Positions 28,243 to 37,189 are shown, counted from the stretch's first letter. The stretch is DNA of 64,000 nucleotides from DATFDN01 sp963762525 (GCA_963762525.1 CAVXKT010000004.1:124001-188000); one strand, 5' to 3'. The notes: generated by a model from the sequence alone, not told the origin. Translations and numbers: made by a program.

Positions 28243-28333
28243 CGCTTGTCCGCTCGCGAGGTTCGGGGCGATTGCGAGCGCCGTAGCGTTCAGTATCGCG
28301 AGCGGCAGTGCGAACCGAACTCGGCCGTATCAT

Positions 28334-28699
28334 CGCTGTGCCCCCTCCCCCTCCAGGTTCATCGCTTCAGCCGCACCAACCCGGAGCCGAGTTGACGGCC
28401 GGAGCAGTCCCCCCGGCGAACGACTAACGCGTTGAGATCATGATCCGTGCTCCCGGCACAGCGGTCTCGCCGGGCGCGGCAGCGAACCTACTTACCACGC
28501 CGGATGCCGAGGCATGAAGCAACATCTTCGCCGCTGCCGCTTGCCTTCCCGCGCGTCCTCGGCCATATCCCGCCGGCCGGTGCTGTCGCAAGCGCCGGTA
28601 ATTCACATGCGGGGCGCCTTTCCCGGTTCTCCGGGTCCGGTGCGCCACGGCGCCAGGCCCCGCAGAGGCGGAACCGGACACTCGGAAAGGGAACTCTGA
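28334..28699 (+). promoter_or_regulatory. rpsB upstream region with candidate leader hairpins
   Basis: This gene-free stretch of ~365 bp separates htrA from rpsB. Near its 3' end CCGGTTC (28623-28629) can pair with GAACCGG (28671-28677), enclosing a GGTGCGCC/GGCGCC hairpin. Alternatively CCCGG and CCGGG around 28622-28635 form a competing small hairpin. Such alternative structures are expected in autoregulated ribosomal-protein leaders. A ribosome site (GGAAAGGGAA) precedes the ATG. No further gene is seen. Confidence 0.35.
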
Positions 28700-29497
28700 A
28701 TGGCGATGCCCGACTTCAGCCTGCGCCAGCTTCTGGAAGCCGGCGTGCATTTCGGCCATCACACGCGGCGGTGGAACCCGCGCATGTCGCCGTATCTGTT
28801 CGGGGTGCGCAACCAGGTCCACATCATCGATCTCCAGCAGACGGCGCCGATGCTCGATCGGGCGCTGCGCGCGGTGCGCGACGTGGTCGCCGCCGGCGGG
28901 CGGGTGCTGTTCGTCGGCACCAAGCGCGCCGCCGCCGAGCATGTCGCCGAGGCCGCACGCCGGTGCGGCCAGTACTACATCAATCATCGCTGGCTGGGCG
29001 GCACGCTCACCAACTGGAAGACCATCACCGGCAGCCTCAAGCGGCTGCGCCAGATCGAGGAGATGCTGGGCGGCGACACCAGGGGCCTCACCAAGAAAGA
29101 GGTGCTGGGGCTCACGCGCGAGCGCGACAAGCTCGACCGCGCGCTGGGCGGCATCAAGGACATGGGCGGCCTGCCCGATATCCTGTTCATCATCGACACC
29201 AACAAGGAAAAGCTCGCGGTGGAGGAGGCGACCAAGCTGCGCATCCCCGTGGTTGCGGTGCTCGACAGCAATTCCGACCCGCGTGGCGTGACCTATCCGA
29301 TCCCCGGCAACGATGACGCGATCCGCGCCATCACGCTTTACTGCGATCTGCTGGCCGGCGCCGTCCTGGACGGCATCAGCGCCGAGATGGCGGCCTCGGG
29401 CGGCGATATCGGCGCCGCCGAGGAGTTGCCGGCCGGCGAACTGCCCGACGAGCTTTCCCCGTCGCCCGAGCCGCGCGCCGAGCAACCGGCGGCCTGA
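28700..29497 (+). CDS. rpsB: 30S ribosomal protein S2
   Basis: A 265-residue ribosomal protein uS2 of the small subunit head. The N-terminus (FSLRQLLEAGVHFGHHTRRW) and the LPDILFIIDTNKEKLAVEEA and PGNDDAIRAITLYCDLLAGA blocks are diagnostic. The acidic Pro/Glu-rich tail is common in alphaproteobacteria. It starts at the ATG at 28700 behind a purine-rich ribosome site and is followed by tsf after 36 bp, the near-universal bacterial order. Confidence 0.98.
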   Translation: MAMPDFSLRQLLEAGVHFGHHTRRWNPRMSPYLFGVRNQVHIIDLQQTAPMLDRALRAVRDVVAAGGRVLFVGTKRAAAEHVAEAARRCGQYYINHRWLGGTLTNWKTITGSLKRLRQIEEMLGGDTRGLTKKEVLGLTRERDKLDRALGGIKDMGGLPDILFIIDTNKEKLAVEEATKLRIPVVAVLDSNSDPRGVTYPIPGNDDAIRAITLYCDLLAGAVLDGISAEMAASGGDIGAAEELPAGELPDELSPSPEPRAEQPAA

Positions 29498-29533
29498 GCG
29501 AGGCTTCTACGCGGTGGCAGAGGGAGACGGGTG

Positions 29534-30421
29534 ATGCCCGAGATCACGGCGGCGATGGTGAAGGCGCTGCGCGAAAATACCGGCGCCGGCATGATGGACT
29601 GCAAGCGGGCGCTGACCGAGACCGGCGGCGATGTGGAAACGGCGGTCGACTGGCTGCGCAAGAAGGGCTTGGCGGCGGCGGCGAAGAAGTCCGGCCGGGT
29701 CGCCGCCGAGGGGCTGATCGGCGTCGCCTCCGCCCCGCGCCGCGCGGCGATGGTCGAGGTCAACGCCGAGACCGACTTCGTCGCCCGCAACGAGACCTTC
29801 CAGGCCTTCGTCGAGACCGTGGCGCGGATGGCGCTCGATCTCGGCGATGATCTGGAGGCGATCAAGGCGGCGCTCTATCCGGGCGGCACCGGAACCGTCG
29901 CCGATCAGCTCACCCATCTGATCGCCACCATCGGCGAGAACATGACCTTCCGGCGCGTGCGCGTCATCAGCGTGGAGCGGGGGGCCGTCGCGACTTACGT
30001 CCACCAGCCGCTGCGTCCCGGGCTCGGGCGCATCGGCGTGATCGTCGCGGTGGAGGCGCCGGACGAGCTGGAGGGTCTGGAGCTGCTGGGCCGGCAGATG
30101 GGGATGCAGATCGCCGCGAGCCGGCCGGAATCGGTCGATATCGGCGGCGTCGATCCGGCGGCGCTGGAACGCGAGAAGGCGATCCTGGCCGACCAGGCGC
30201 GCCAGTCCGGCAAGCCCGACGCCATCATCGCCAAGATGGTCGAGGGCCGCATCCGCAAATACTACGAGGAAGTGGTGCTGCTGGAGCAGCTCTGGGTGCA
30301 TGACGGCGAGAGCCGGGTGCGCGCGGTGCTGAAGAAGGCCGGCGCCAACGTCGCCGAGTTCGCCCGCTATGAATTGGGCGAGGGCGTGATCCGCCCGCCG
30401 GGGGACGACGGCGCCGAGTAG
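29534..30421 (+). CDS. tsf: Translation elongation factor Ts
   Basis: EF-Ts recycles EF-Tu by exchanging GDP for GTP. The product is 295 residues. The UBA-like N-terminal domain holds TAAMVKALRENTGAGMMDCK and the Tu-binding motif region; VEVNAETDFVARNETF is the conserved TDFV contact. The start is the ATG at 29534; the GTG at 29531 is immediately upstream and less likely. It is co-transcribed with rpsB. The reading frame is fully intact, in contrast to many neighbours. Confidence 0.97.
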   Translation: MPEITAAMVKALRENTGAGMMDCKRALTETGGDVETAVDWLRKKGLAAAAKKSGRVAAEGLIGVASAPRRAAMVEVNAETDFVARNETFQAFVETVARMALDLGDDLEAIKAALYPGGTGTVADQLTHLIATIGENMTFRRVRVISVERGAVATYVHQPLRPGLGRIGVIVAVEAPDELEGLELLGRQMGMQIAASRPESVDIGGVDPAALEREKAILADQARQSGKPDAIIAKMVEGRIRKYYEEVVLLEQLWVHDGESRVRAVLKKAGANVAEFARYELGEGVIRPPGDDGAE

Positions 30422-30446
30422 CGACCGGTCCGGATTTCCGGTTCAA

Positions 30447-30893
30447 TCACCGGAACGCGGCGAAGAACACCCCGCAGAGCAGTGCCGTGCCGACGATGAC
30501 CATGGTGATGTGGTCGTTGACCCTGCCGCTGTGCAGGGTTTCGAGCAGCGCCAGCGGCGGCCGCCACGCCGCCGCGACACTACGCGTGAGCCATTGCGGC
30601 AGATGCTCGCGATAGAGCACCGCCAAGCCCAGGCTGATCGCGAACACGGTCGAAACGACGCCGCTCCAGAGGCCCACCGACGGGAGGTGCGGCGTCGGCC
30701 CGCAAGCGGCGTGGCGGCGTTCGCGCCCTGGAGCACGTTCGCCGCGTAGGCCGCCCGGTCGGCGAACCGCGCGGCCGCCGATTCCGCCTTCGACGTCAGT
30801 CCCGGAAGCAGGCTGACGACGATCGACAGGCCCGCCCCCGCCGCTGCCGACGAAGAGCAGGTAGAGGATCGCGAGAGCAACCCAACGCGCAAA
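30447..30893 (-). pseudogene. Remnant of a NuoL/antiporter-like proton-translocating membrane subunit
   Basis: The minus strand encodes membrane segments spread over three frames: ARWVALAILYLLFVGSG, then LSIVVSLLPGLTSKAESAA to VLQGANAATPL, then PTPHLPSVGLWSGVVSTVF through HSGRVNDHITMVIVGTALL to a stop at 30447. The HSGxVxDH pattern followed by a last hydrophobic helix resembles the C-terminal end of NuoL/Mrp-type proton pumps. Only ~145 codons of a normally 500-700 residue protein are present, and a TGA blocks the frame upstream. It is therefore a fragment, whatever the cause of its internal shifts. No complex I genes are nearby. Confidence 0.5.
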
Positions 30894-31047
30894 TCAACCG
30901 AATATCCGTATGACCATGTCACTCCCCGGGTCGCGAATTCTCGAAGTCCATCGGCATCAAGCGATCATCGCGCGAAGACTTGATTACGCCGATGGGAGCC
31001 GTGCAGGTTCCGGAACGTTGTGCTCGCGGTGGAGCGGAGTATCCGTC

Positions 31048-31125
31048 ATGCGCGTGCTTTTGCTGTGGCTTCTTGGCATTCCCATCCCGGTGCTGATCCT
31101 GCTGTGGATTTTCCACGTCATCTGA
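31048..31125 (+). CDS. Very small hydrophobic membrane peptide
   Basis: A 25-residue ORF, MRVLLLWLLGIPIPVLILLW followed by IFHVI, with a GGAGCGGAG ribosome-like site upstream. It is a single transmembrane helix with the Gly-Ile-Pro-Ile-Pro kink. I recall similar unnamed peptides in proteobacteria but cannot name one or its partner. Its stop overlaps the end of the convergent cobalamin gene by eight bases. A real short gene is likely but unproven. Confidence 0.5.
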   Translation: MRVLLLWLLGIPIPVLILLWIFHVI

Positions 31126-31672
31126 CCCCACCCGGAACCCAGAGCACATCACCGCCGCCGGCGTTGAGTACGCGGGCGAGCACGAACAGATGATCCGATA
31201 GCCGGTTCAGATAACGCAGCAGCGCCGGATTGAGCGGCTGTGTGGCGGCCAAGCCGACCAGTGCGCGCTCGGCCCGGCGCACGGCGGCGCGCGCGACATG
31301 GGCGCGGGCGGCGGCGAGGGTTCCGCCCGGCAGGACGAAGCTCCGCAACGGCGCCAGGGTGGCGTTCATCGCCGCCAGCTCCGCCTCGAGCCGTGCCGAG
31401 GGCGTATCATCGAGGCGCAGTCGCGCCCCGCCCTCGCCCGGAACGCAGAGATCGGCGCCAAGGTCGAAAAGCTCGTTCTGGATCCGCGCCAGGCCGGCAT
31501 CCTGATCCGCTCCGAGGCCGCTCGCGCGCAGCACGCCGATGGCGGCATTCGCCTCATCGACAGCGCCCATCGCTTCGATGCGCGCATCGTCCTTGCGCAC
31601 TCGGGCGCCATCGCCGAGCGAGGTCTCCCCGCCGTCGCCGCCGCGGGTCATGATCCGATCGAGGCGAACCAT
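31118..31672 (-). CDS. Cob(I)alamin adenosyltransferase, PduO type
   Basis: A 184-residue trimeric ATP:corrinoid adenosyltransferase that makes adenosylcobalamin. N-terminal TRGGDGGETSLGDG is the ATP-binding signature. The C-terminal helix VARAAVRRAERALVGL with the preceding FVLPGG carries the conserved Arg residues for ATP and corrinoid. A complete single gene, starting at an ATG at 31672 just downstream of tonB. The pairing with TonB fits cobalamin uptake, but TonB is general. Confidence 0.9.
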   Translation of the reverse strand: MVRLDRIMTRGGDGGETSLGDGARVRKDDARIEAMGAVDEANAAIGVLRASGLGADQDAGLARIQNELFDLGADLCVPGEGGARLRLDDTPSARLEAELAAMNATLAPLRSFVLPGGTLAAARAHVARAAVRRAERALVGLAATQPLNPALLRYLNRLSDHLFVLARVLNAGGGDVLWVPGGVR

Positions 31673-31681
31673 CGGTGCTCC

Positions 31682-32442
31682 TTAGTTGAGTTGAAAGACG
31701 ATACGCAGCGGCATCTCGGAGTCGACGCCATGGCCGTCGCGGACGGCCGGCAGAAAATGCCACGTCGCGACCGCCTCGCGCGCCGCGCGGTCGAGCAGCA
31801 GAAATCCCGAACCGCGGGCAAGGTCGATCCGGTCAACGGCCCCATCGGCGCCGACATGGACCAGCAGCATCACCACCCCGGCCTCGCCGCGCGCGGCGGC
31901 GGCCAGTGGATACTCGGGCGCGCGGTTATGATATCGCGCATCGGCACGCGCCGGCAGTACCGCCGGCCCGCTCGCCAGCGCGTTGGTGAAGCTGTCACCG
32001 CCGAGACGGATCTCCGGTCGTTGGTTGCCCTCACCCGCTGCGCTTCTGCGCGGCAAGCTCTTCCGCAAGGCGGGGGAAGGGGCAGCATTTCGCGCCGCCG
32101 GCGCCGGGTTCGGAACCCGGGACCGGCTCACCGCTCCCGCTTTGCGGGAGAGGTGGGTTCGCGGAGCGCACCGGGTGAGGGTCCGGCGCCGGCACGGGAA
32201 CCGCCGCCGGGGCGGGAGCAGGCGCCGGCGGCGGCGTCTGCACCGGCCGATCGCCCTTCGTCTCCACCAGCCGCAATTCGATGGTCGGCTCGGCGGCCGG
32301 AGGTGCGGGCGGCGGGACGAAATCGCAGCAAAACCGCCGCCAGAATCGCCCCGTGCAGCAGCGCCGACGCGGCCCCCGCCCCGGCGAGCCGGTTAGAGGA
32401 CCGGGACGCCGTGCTGCTTGGCCTTGGCCTCAGGCTCGACAT
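31682..32442 (-). CDS. tonB: Energy transducer TonB, two frame changes and repeat-rich linker
   Basis: TonB couples the proton-motive force to outer-membrane receptors. The N-terminal helix is GAASALLHGAILAAVLLRF. The frame changes near 32315 to PPPAPPAAEPTIELRLVETK and the Pro-rich linker (QTPPPAPAPAPAAVPVPAPD). A second change near 32055 leads to the C-terminal TonB domain (YHNRAPEYPLAAAARGEAGV, DRAAREAVATWHFLPA). The linker contains two copies of an intergenic-type palindromic repeat. The start at 32442 overlaps the upstream gene by ~50 bp; a later start is possible. Partner exbB/exbD are not here. Confidence 0.75.
32024..32190. repeat. Two palindromic repeat copies within the tonB linker
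   Basis: Copy one, near 32028-32085, has CCCTCACCCGCTGCGC followed by a CTTCCGCAAGGCGGGGGAAG hairpin. Copy two, near 32128-32185, has GCTCCCGCTTTGCGGGAG and GCACCGGGTGAGGG in the opposite sense. Both match the common intergenic dyads of GC-rich alphaproteobacteria (CCCTCACCC ... CTCTCCCGC-loop-GCGGGAGAG), but here they lie within coding sequence. Confidence 0.6.
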
Positions 32443-33280
32443 GGATGGTGATGACGAGATACTCCATCTCCGACTTCAGCGCCGCCTCCACACGGTCGCA
32501 GATGGCGTGCAACTCGGCCACCGTCATCGTGCCCGGCACCACCAGATGGAACTCCAGGAAGGTCAACCGCCCCGCATGTCGGCTGCGCAGATCGTGCGCC
32601 TCCAGCGCTCCCACGGCGGTGTCGGAGACGAGCTCGCGGATGCGGGCGACCACCCTGGCGTCGGGGGCGGCGTCCATCAGCCCGCCGACCGAAGCGGACA
32701 CGGTCCGCACCCCCGACCAGAGCACGTAGATCCCGGCCAGCGCGGCGACCGCCGGATCGATCAGCGTTTTCCCGCTCAGCAGCACCAGCGCGACGCCGGC
32801 GGCGATGCCCAATGAGCTGACCACATCGCTCATCAGGTGCCGCCCGTCCGCCGACAGCGCGGCCGAGCGCAGCCGCCGCCCGGCGCGCGCGAGATTGAGA
32901 GACCACAAACAGTTCAACGCCGTCGCCGACAGGCTCAGCGCGAACGGCAGCGCATTGAGCGTCAGCGCCCGCGGCGTCCACAGCTCCTGCCACGCCTCGC
33001 GAAAGATGGAGATGGCGGCGATGACGATCAGCACGCCCTCGATCACCGCCGAGAAGAACTCCGCCTTGTCGTGCCCGTAGGGATGGTCGGCGTCCGCAGG
33101 TCTGGAAGCGAGCCGGATGGCATAGAGCGCGATCGCGCCCGCGGCGACGTTCACCGTGGTCTCCAGCGCATCGGAGTAGAACGCCGCACTGCCGGAGACC
33201 CACCAGGCGGCGGCCTTCAATGCCAGCACGACAACGCCGAGGCCGACGCTGCCGAGGGCCAGGCGCTCCGCCGCGTTCAC
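32393..33280 (-). CDS. Cation diffusion facilitator family transporter
   Basis: A 295-residue CDF metal/proton antiporter. Six membrane helices span residues ~10-200. The metal-binding aspartates appear in FYSDALETTVNVAAGA (helix 2) and HLMSDVVSSLGIAAGV (helix 5), with HPYGHDKAEFFSAVIEG after helix 2. The cytoplasmic C-terminal domain (~205-290) has the metallochaperone-like fold ending ITIHVEPE. The GTG at 33280 is chosen because the longer frame is a shadow of the methyltransferase. Metal specificity (Zn, Fe or Co) is not readable. Confidence 0.88.
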   Translation of the reverse strand: MNAAERLALGSVGLGVVVLALKAAAWWVSGSAAFYSDALETTVNVAAGAIALYAIRLASRPADADHPYGHDKAEFFSAVIEGVLIVIAAISIFREAWQELWTPRALTLNALPFALSLSATALNCLWSLNLARAGRRLRSAALSADGRHLMSDVVSSLGIAAGVALVLLSGKTLIDPAVAALAGIYVLWSGVRTVSASVGGLMDAAPDARVVARIRELVSDTAVGALEAHDLRSRHAGRLTFLEFHLVVPGTMTVAELHAICDRVEAALKSEMEYLVITIHVEPEAKAKQHGVPVL

Positions 33281-33291
33281 CCGACCGCGGC

Positions 33292-34067
33292 TCAGGGACG
33301 GACGGCCGCCAGGATCGCGATCGGATAGGCGTAGCGCAGCGCAGCGCCGTCGCGCCGGACCTCGATTCCCATGCTGTCGTGCTCGGCCTGGGCGGCGAAC
33401 AGCGCCAGGATGCGCGCCTCGTCGCCGGGCTCGGGAAAGGAGCGGGCGAGCAGGTTTCGCACGTCGCTGCGCAGCTCGGTGAAGGTCGCCTCCGGCGGCG
33501 GCAGCCCGGCGGCCGGGAACAGCGCGCGCAGCTCGCTCAGGCTCAGAACGCGGACATGGGAGGGGTCGCGCAGCTTCTCCAGGCGGTTCCAGGCTGCGGC
33601 CTTGGCCGGGTCTTCGCGGCATACATGTCCACGACCACGATCCGCCCGCCCGGCCGGCACACCCGCGCCATTTCGCGCAGCGCGCCCGTCGGATTCTCGA
33701 AGTGATGGAAGGAGAAGCGGGTGACGACAATGCTGAAGGCGCCGTCGGGCCATGGCAGGGCGTGCACGTCGCCTTGGCGGAACTCGACATTGGCCAGCCC
33801 CTTGTCGGCGGCGAGCGCCCGCGCACGGTCCAGCATCGCCGGCGTGAGGTCGATCCCGGTGGCGTGACGGACATGCGGGGCGAAGGCGCAGACGATCAGC
33901 CCGCCGCCGCAGGCGAGGTCGAGGAGCGTGTCATCCGGGCCCGGCCGGGCAGCGGCGACGATCATCTTGAGCGCGCCTTCGTCGGCAATCGCCGGCGCCG
34001 TGCTGAACGGCGTCGCCTGCCGGGTGAACTGATCGAGAATGCGGCTCTCGTGCGTGTCGCTGCTCAT
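33292..34067 (-). CDS. Class I SAM-dependent methyltransferase, one frameshift
   Basis: A ~258-residue UbiE/COQ5-like methyltransferase. Motif I is LLDLACGGGLIVCAFAPHV, motif II ATGIDLTPAMLDRARAL, and FHHFENPTGALREMARV and RPGGRIVVVDMYA follow. Near 33620 one base is missing. The sequence resumes as REDPAKAAAWNRLEKLRDPS and ends at 33292. The start ATG at 34067 follows a 110-bp gap to the divergent hydrolase. The substrate is unknown. Confidence 0.8.
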
Positions 34068-34180
34068 CCGCCGAGGATGCCACGACCGACCCATCCCGGC
34101 CAGACCGGTGCGTCTTGACCCGGTTGGACCGCCGCCCGCAGTGTGCCTGCAATCGCACCAATCAAGGGCGGTGAGACGCC

Positions 34181-34759
34181 ATGCCCCCATCCCCCGGAAA
34201 GTCGGGGCGTCGCCGGGCTGTCCGCAGCCTTGCGACCGCGCTTCGCGCAATTCTGCTCGGTGTATGCTTGGCCTCGCCGGTGCGGGCAACCCCGGCGCGG
34301 GCCGGACCGGTCGGCATTCGGCAGATCGAGTTCATCGACGCCCGACACGGCGGGCGCCATCTCGCTCTCGCCATCTTCTATCCGGCGTCGCCGGACGGGG
34401 CGGGCCGACCGTTTCCGATGCCGTTGTTCACCGATCTCCGATTACGGCGCAATGCACCCGTGCGGGCCGCCGGGGCGCCCTATCCGCTGATCATGTTCTC
34501 GCACGGGCGGGGCAGCAATCCGCTCTATTACGCCTGGTTCGCGGCGTTCCTGGCGTCGCGCGGCTATGTCGTCGCCGGCCTGTTTCACGATCATGCCAAC
34601 ACCTACGACGCCACCATCGGCTCGCAGGAGGGCAAGGACGAGCTGCCCGAGGCTTGCATCGATGCGCCGGAGGTCAATCGCGCCGCGGTGCATGAAAGGA
34701 TCGGCCGCGCCGCGCTCGCGTTTTTCGATCGCACACTTTCCGTCAGGGGCGGCCGATAA
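34181..34759 (+). CDS. Dienelactone-hydrolase-like protein with large internal deletion
   Basis: A 192-residue secreted protein with a signal peptide (LATALRAILLGVCLASPVRA). It has the N-terminal half of the predicted dienelactone hydrolase family (ALAIFYPASPDGAGRP, PYPLIMFSHGRGSNPLYYAW, GLFHDHANTYDAT) and then jumps to the very C-terminal NRAAVHERIGRAALAFFDRT. The ~130 residues that carry the GHSxGG catalytic serine in relatives are absent. The frame is open throughout, so this looks like a genuine in-frame deletion leaving an inactive protein rather than a sequencing slip. Confidence 0.65.
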   Translation: MPPSPGKSGRRRAVRSLATALRAILLGVCLASPVRATPARAGPVGIRQIEFIDARHGGRHLALAIFYPASPDGAGRPFPMPLFTDLRLRRNAPVRAAGAPYPLIMFSHGRGSNPLYYAWFAAFLASRGYVVAGLFHDHANTYDATIGSQEGKDELPEACIDAPEVNRAAVHERIGRAALAFFDRTLSVRGGR

Positions 34760-34792
34760 GTCATCCCGTCCGACACCGACCGTTCACCCGGG

Positions 34793-35263
34793 CTACGATT
34801 GGCGGGGCGCGGTTGCTCTCGCAGAGCGCGAGCCTGAAGCGAAGAGGAGGATCGCCCCGAGTGCGCCGGCGATCAGGTCATCGGCCATCACTCCGCTCGC
34901 GCCGCCCCGGCGGTCGGCCCAACCGATCGGGCCGGGCTTGGCGATGTCGAGGAGGCGAAACAAGGCGAGCGCGGCAACGAGGCCGAGCGGCGTCGGGCGG
35001 CGGAGCCCGAGCAGCGTGATCCACTGCCCCGCCACCTCGTCGATCACCACCCAGCCCGGGTCATCGTCGGCGGCCACCGCCATCCGGATTGACCAAACCC
35101 CGCCGAGGCTGGCACCGAGGGCGGCAAGCGGCAGCGCCAGCCGACCGGCCCGCATCAGCCCGAGGCCCGCCAGCACGGCCGCGACCGATGCGGCGGTGCC
35201 GGACGCGACCGGAAACCAACCCACACCGAAGCCGCTCGCCAGCAGGCGGGCGAGGCGGATCAT
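34793..35263 (-). CDS. pgpA: Phosphatidylglycerophosphatase A
   Basis: A 156-residue inner-membrane enzyme that dephosphorylates phosphatidylglycerophosphate in phosphatidylglycerol synthesis. Diagnostic motifs are GVGWFPVASGTAASVAA, VVIDEVAGQWITLLGL (catalytic acidic residues) and LFRLLDIAKPGPIGWADR, near GVMADDLIAGALGAI at the end. Four membrane helices. The ATG at 35263 lies three bases after the slt stop, so it is co-transcribed with the transglycosylase. Confidence 0.92.
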   Translation of the reverse strand: MIRLARLLASGFGVGWFPVASGTAASVAAVLAGLGLMRAGRLALPLAALGASLGGVWSIRMAVAADDDPGWVVIDEVAGQWITLLGLRRPTPLGLVAALALFRLLDIAKPGPIGWADRRGGASGVMADDLIAGALGAILLFASGSRSARATAPRQS

Positions 35264-35266
35264 GCG

Positions 35267-37189
35267 CTACCGCATCCACTGCGACGTCAGCGCCGCCTGA
35301 TCCTCGCCTCGGCGGGCCTGATAGATCACCACGTTCTCCAGCACCCGCTGCACGTAGTTGCGCGTCTCCTCGAAGGGAATCAGCTCGATCCAGTCGATCA
35401 TATCCACCTGCCCGGTGCGCGGATCGCCGTTGTCGCGCAGCCACTGCTCGACGTGCTGCGGACCGGCGTTGTAGGCGGCGATCGCGAGCGGCAGATAGCC
35501 GCCGAAGCGGGCCACCAACCGGCGCAGATAGGACGCCCCCAGTTCCACATTGCGGGCCGGGTCCGTGGTCAACGCCGCCTCGGTCACGCTGCCGCCGGCA
35601 CGCTTCGCCTCCACGTCGGCGGTTCCGGGCATCAACTGCATCAGCCCACGCGCGCCCGCCGCACTGACCACGCCGGCGTCGAAGCTGCTCTCCTGACGGA
35701 TCAGCGCCAGGATAACGGCGGCGTCCGAGGATGGCGCCGATACCGCCTCGGGCCAGCCGGACACGGGCAACGCCAACCCTTCCGCGCCCATTCGCCGCGC
35801 GATCGCCACCGCCGCGTCGGGCATGTCCAGCCCCAATGCCAAGTGCGCTGCCAAGCTCTGCTGCGCCGGATCGGTTGTGGTCTCCTGCGCACGCGCCAAA
35901 AAACCACGGGCCCGACCGAACTCGCCCTCGGCGACGAGGATGACGGCGGCACGCGCCAACTCGCGCCCGAGGAATGTCCAGGCCGCCGCGGTGTCGAACG
36001 GAGGATCGGTCAGCGCCCGAATGCGCGCGCCCAGCGCCGCCCCATCGTCACCAAGGGCACGGGCCGCCAGCTGGCCGTAGAAGGTGAGCGGAAACTGCGC
36101 GGCTTTGGCGTTCTCCGGGCTTGCGTCATTGCCCGCGGCGGCGAGTGCGCGTGCCAGCCAATAATGCGCGCGCGCCCGGGTGATCGCCGATTTGCCGCTG
36201 CCGGCGAGGCGCTCGAAACGCGTGGCGGCGGCGGCCGGATCGTGGTTCCGCCGCAAGGCGATGAAGCCGGCGAGGAAGTAAGCGCTAGCGGCAGCGGCGC
36301 CGGTCTGCGCCGTATCGTCGGCCATCGCATAGGCGCCGGCCGCATCGCCCGCCACCAGCAGGCGCCGGGCGAGGATGTTGCGCTCGGCCCAGAAAGCCGC
36401 GCGACGATCCGCCGACGCCGCTTGCTCGGCCGCCATCCCCTTTGCGGTCCACAGCGCCAGCGCTTCGGGCAATAGCTTGGCGCGGCGCAACCAGCGCGCC
36501 TGTTCCAGCACCATCGCCGGCGTGTCGCGCGCGTCCTCGGGCAGTTTGGCCAGCAGCTCCGCCGCGTTCGGCGCGTCGTGACGCAGCGCCAATCGCGCGC
36601 GCGCGGCGGGGCGATCGGCGGCAGCAAGGCGGGCGACCTGCGCCGCCGCGTCGGGGTTGTCCGTGGCGACCAGCCGTTCGAATCGTGCAGCCTCATCCTC
36701 GGGGCGGAGAGCCGATTGCCAGCGAGCGAGGAAACTGCCGGCGCTTGCCGCCGCCTCGGGACTATCGATCCACGCCCGTCGCGCGAACTCGGCCGCCGGG
36801 TCCGCCCCGCCGCCGGCGGCCAGCGCGTCGGCGCAGCGCACCTCGGCACGCGGCGTACTGACGGGCGCATGAAGACAGGCGGCGCGAGCCGCATCGTCGG
36901 GCTCGCGAAGGATCGCCTCCTCGCGACGATGCTCCAGCAGCGCCTGATTGGGCCAGTCCGGGTTGGCAGCCCGGAAATCGGCTATTTCGGCGGCGCCGCC
37001 GCCGTCGGGGGCGAGCAGGCGATAATAATTCACCAGCTTGGGCAGGAGCGGATCGGCGGCATCGGCGACCGCCGCCTCCGCCTCGGCGAAGTGCCCGGCA
37101 CGGGTGGCCGCGAACGGATCGGCGGCCAGCGCCGAGCCGGCCCGCAGGGCGCCGATGAGCAGCAACGGAATCAGCCGGACCAGCAGCAT
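35267..37189 (-). CDS. slt: Soluble lytic murein transglycosylase
   Basis: A 640-residue periplasmic lytic transglycosylase that cleaves peptidoglycan to 1,6-anhydro products. A signal peptide (LLLIGALRAGSALAADP) is followed by ~430 residues of alpha-helical superhelix (TPR/U-domain-like) and a C-terminal goose-lysozyme-like domain. The catalytic Glu lies in VILALIRQESSFDAG near residue 500, followed by AAGARGLMQLMPGTA and AIAAYNAGPQHVEQWL, all family hallmarks. It is the first gene of a pair with pgpA. Confidence 0.93.
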   Translation of the reverse strand: MLLVRLIPLLLIGALRAGSALAADPFAATRAGHFAEAEAAVADAADPLLPKLVNYYRLLAPDGGGAAEIADFRAANPDWPNQALLEHRREEAILREPDDAARAACLHAPVSTPRAEVRCADALAAGGGADPAAEFARRAWIDSPEAAASAGSFLARWQSALRPEDEAARFERLVATDNPDAAAQVARLAAADRPAARARLALRHDAPNAAELLAKLPEDARDTPAMVLEQARWLRRAKLLPEALALWTAKGMAAEQAASADRRAAFWAERNILARRLLVAGDAAGAYAMADDTAQTGAAAASAYFLAGFIALRRNHDPAAAATRFERLAGSGKSAITRARAHYWLARALAAAGNDASPENAKAAQFPLTFYGQLAARALGDDGAALGARIRALTDPPFDTAAAWTFLGRELARAAVILVAEGEFGRARGFLARAQETTTDPAQQSLAAHLALGLDMPDAAVAIARRMGAEGLALPVSGWPEAVSAPSSDAAVILALIRQESSFDAGVVSAAGARGLMQLMPGTADVEAKRAGGSVTEAALTTDPARNVELGASYLRRLVARFGGYLPLAIAAYNAGPQHVEQWLRDNGDPRTGQVDMIDWIELIPFEETRNYVQRVLENVVIYQARRGEDQAALTSQWMR

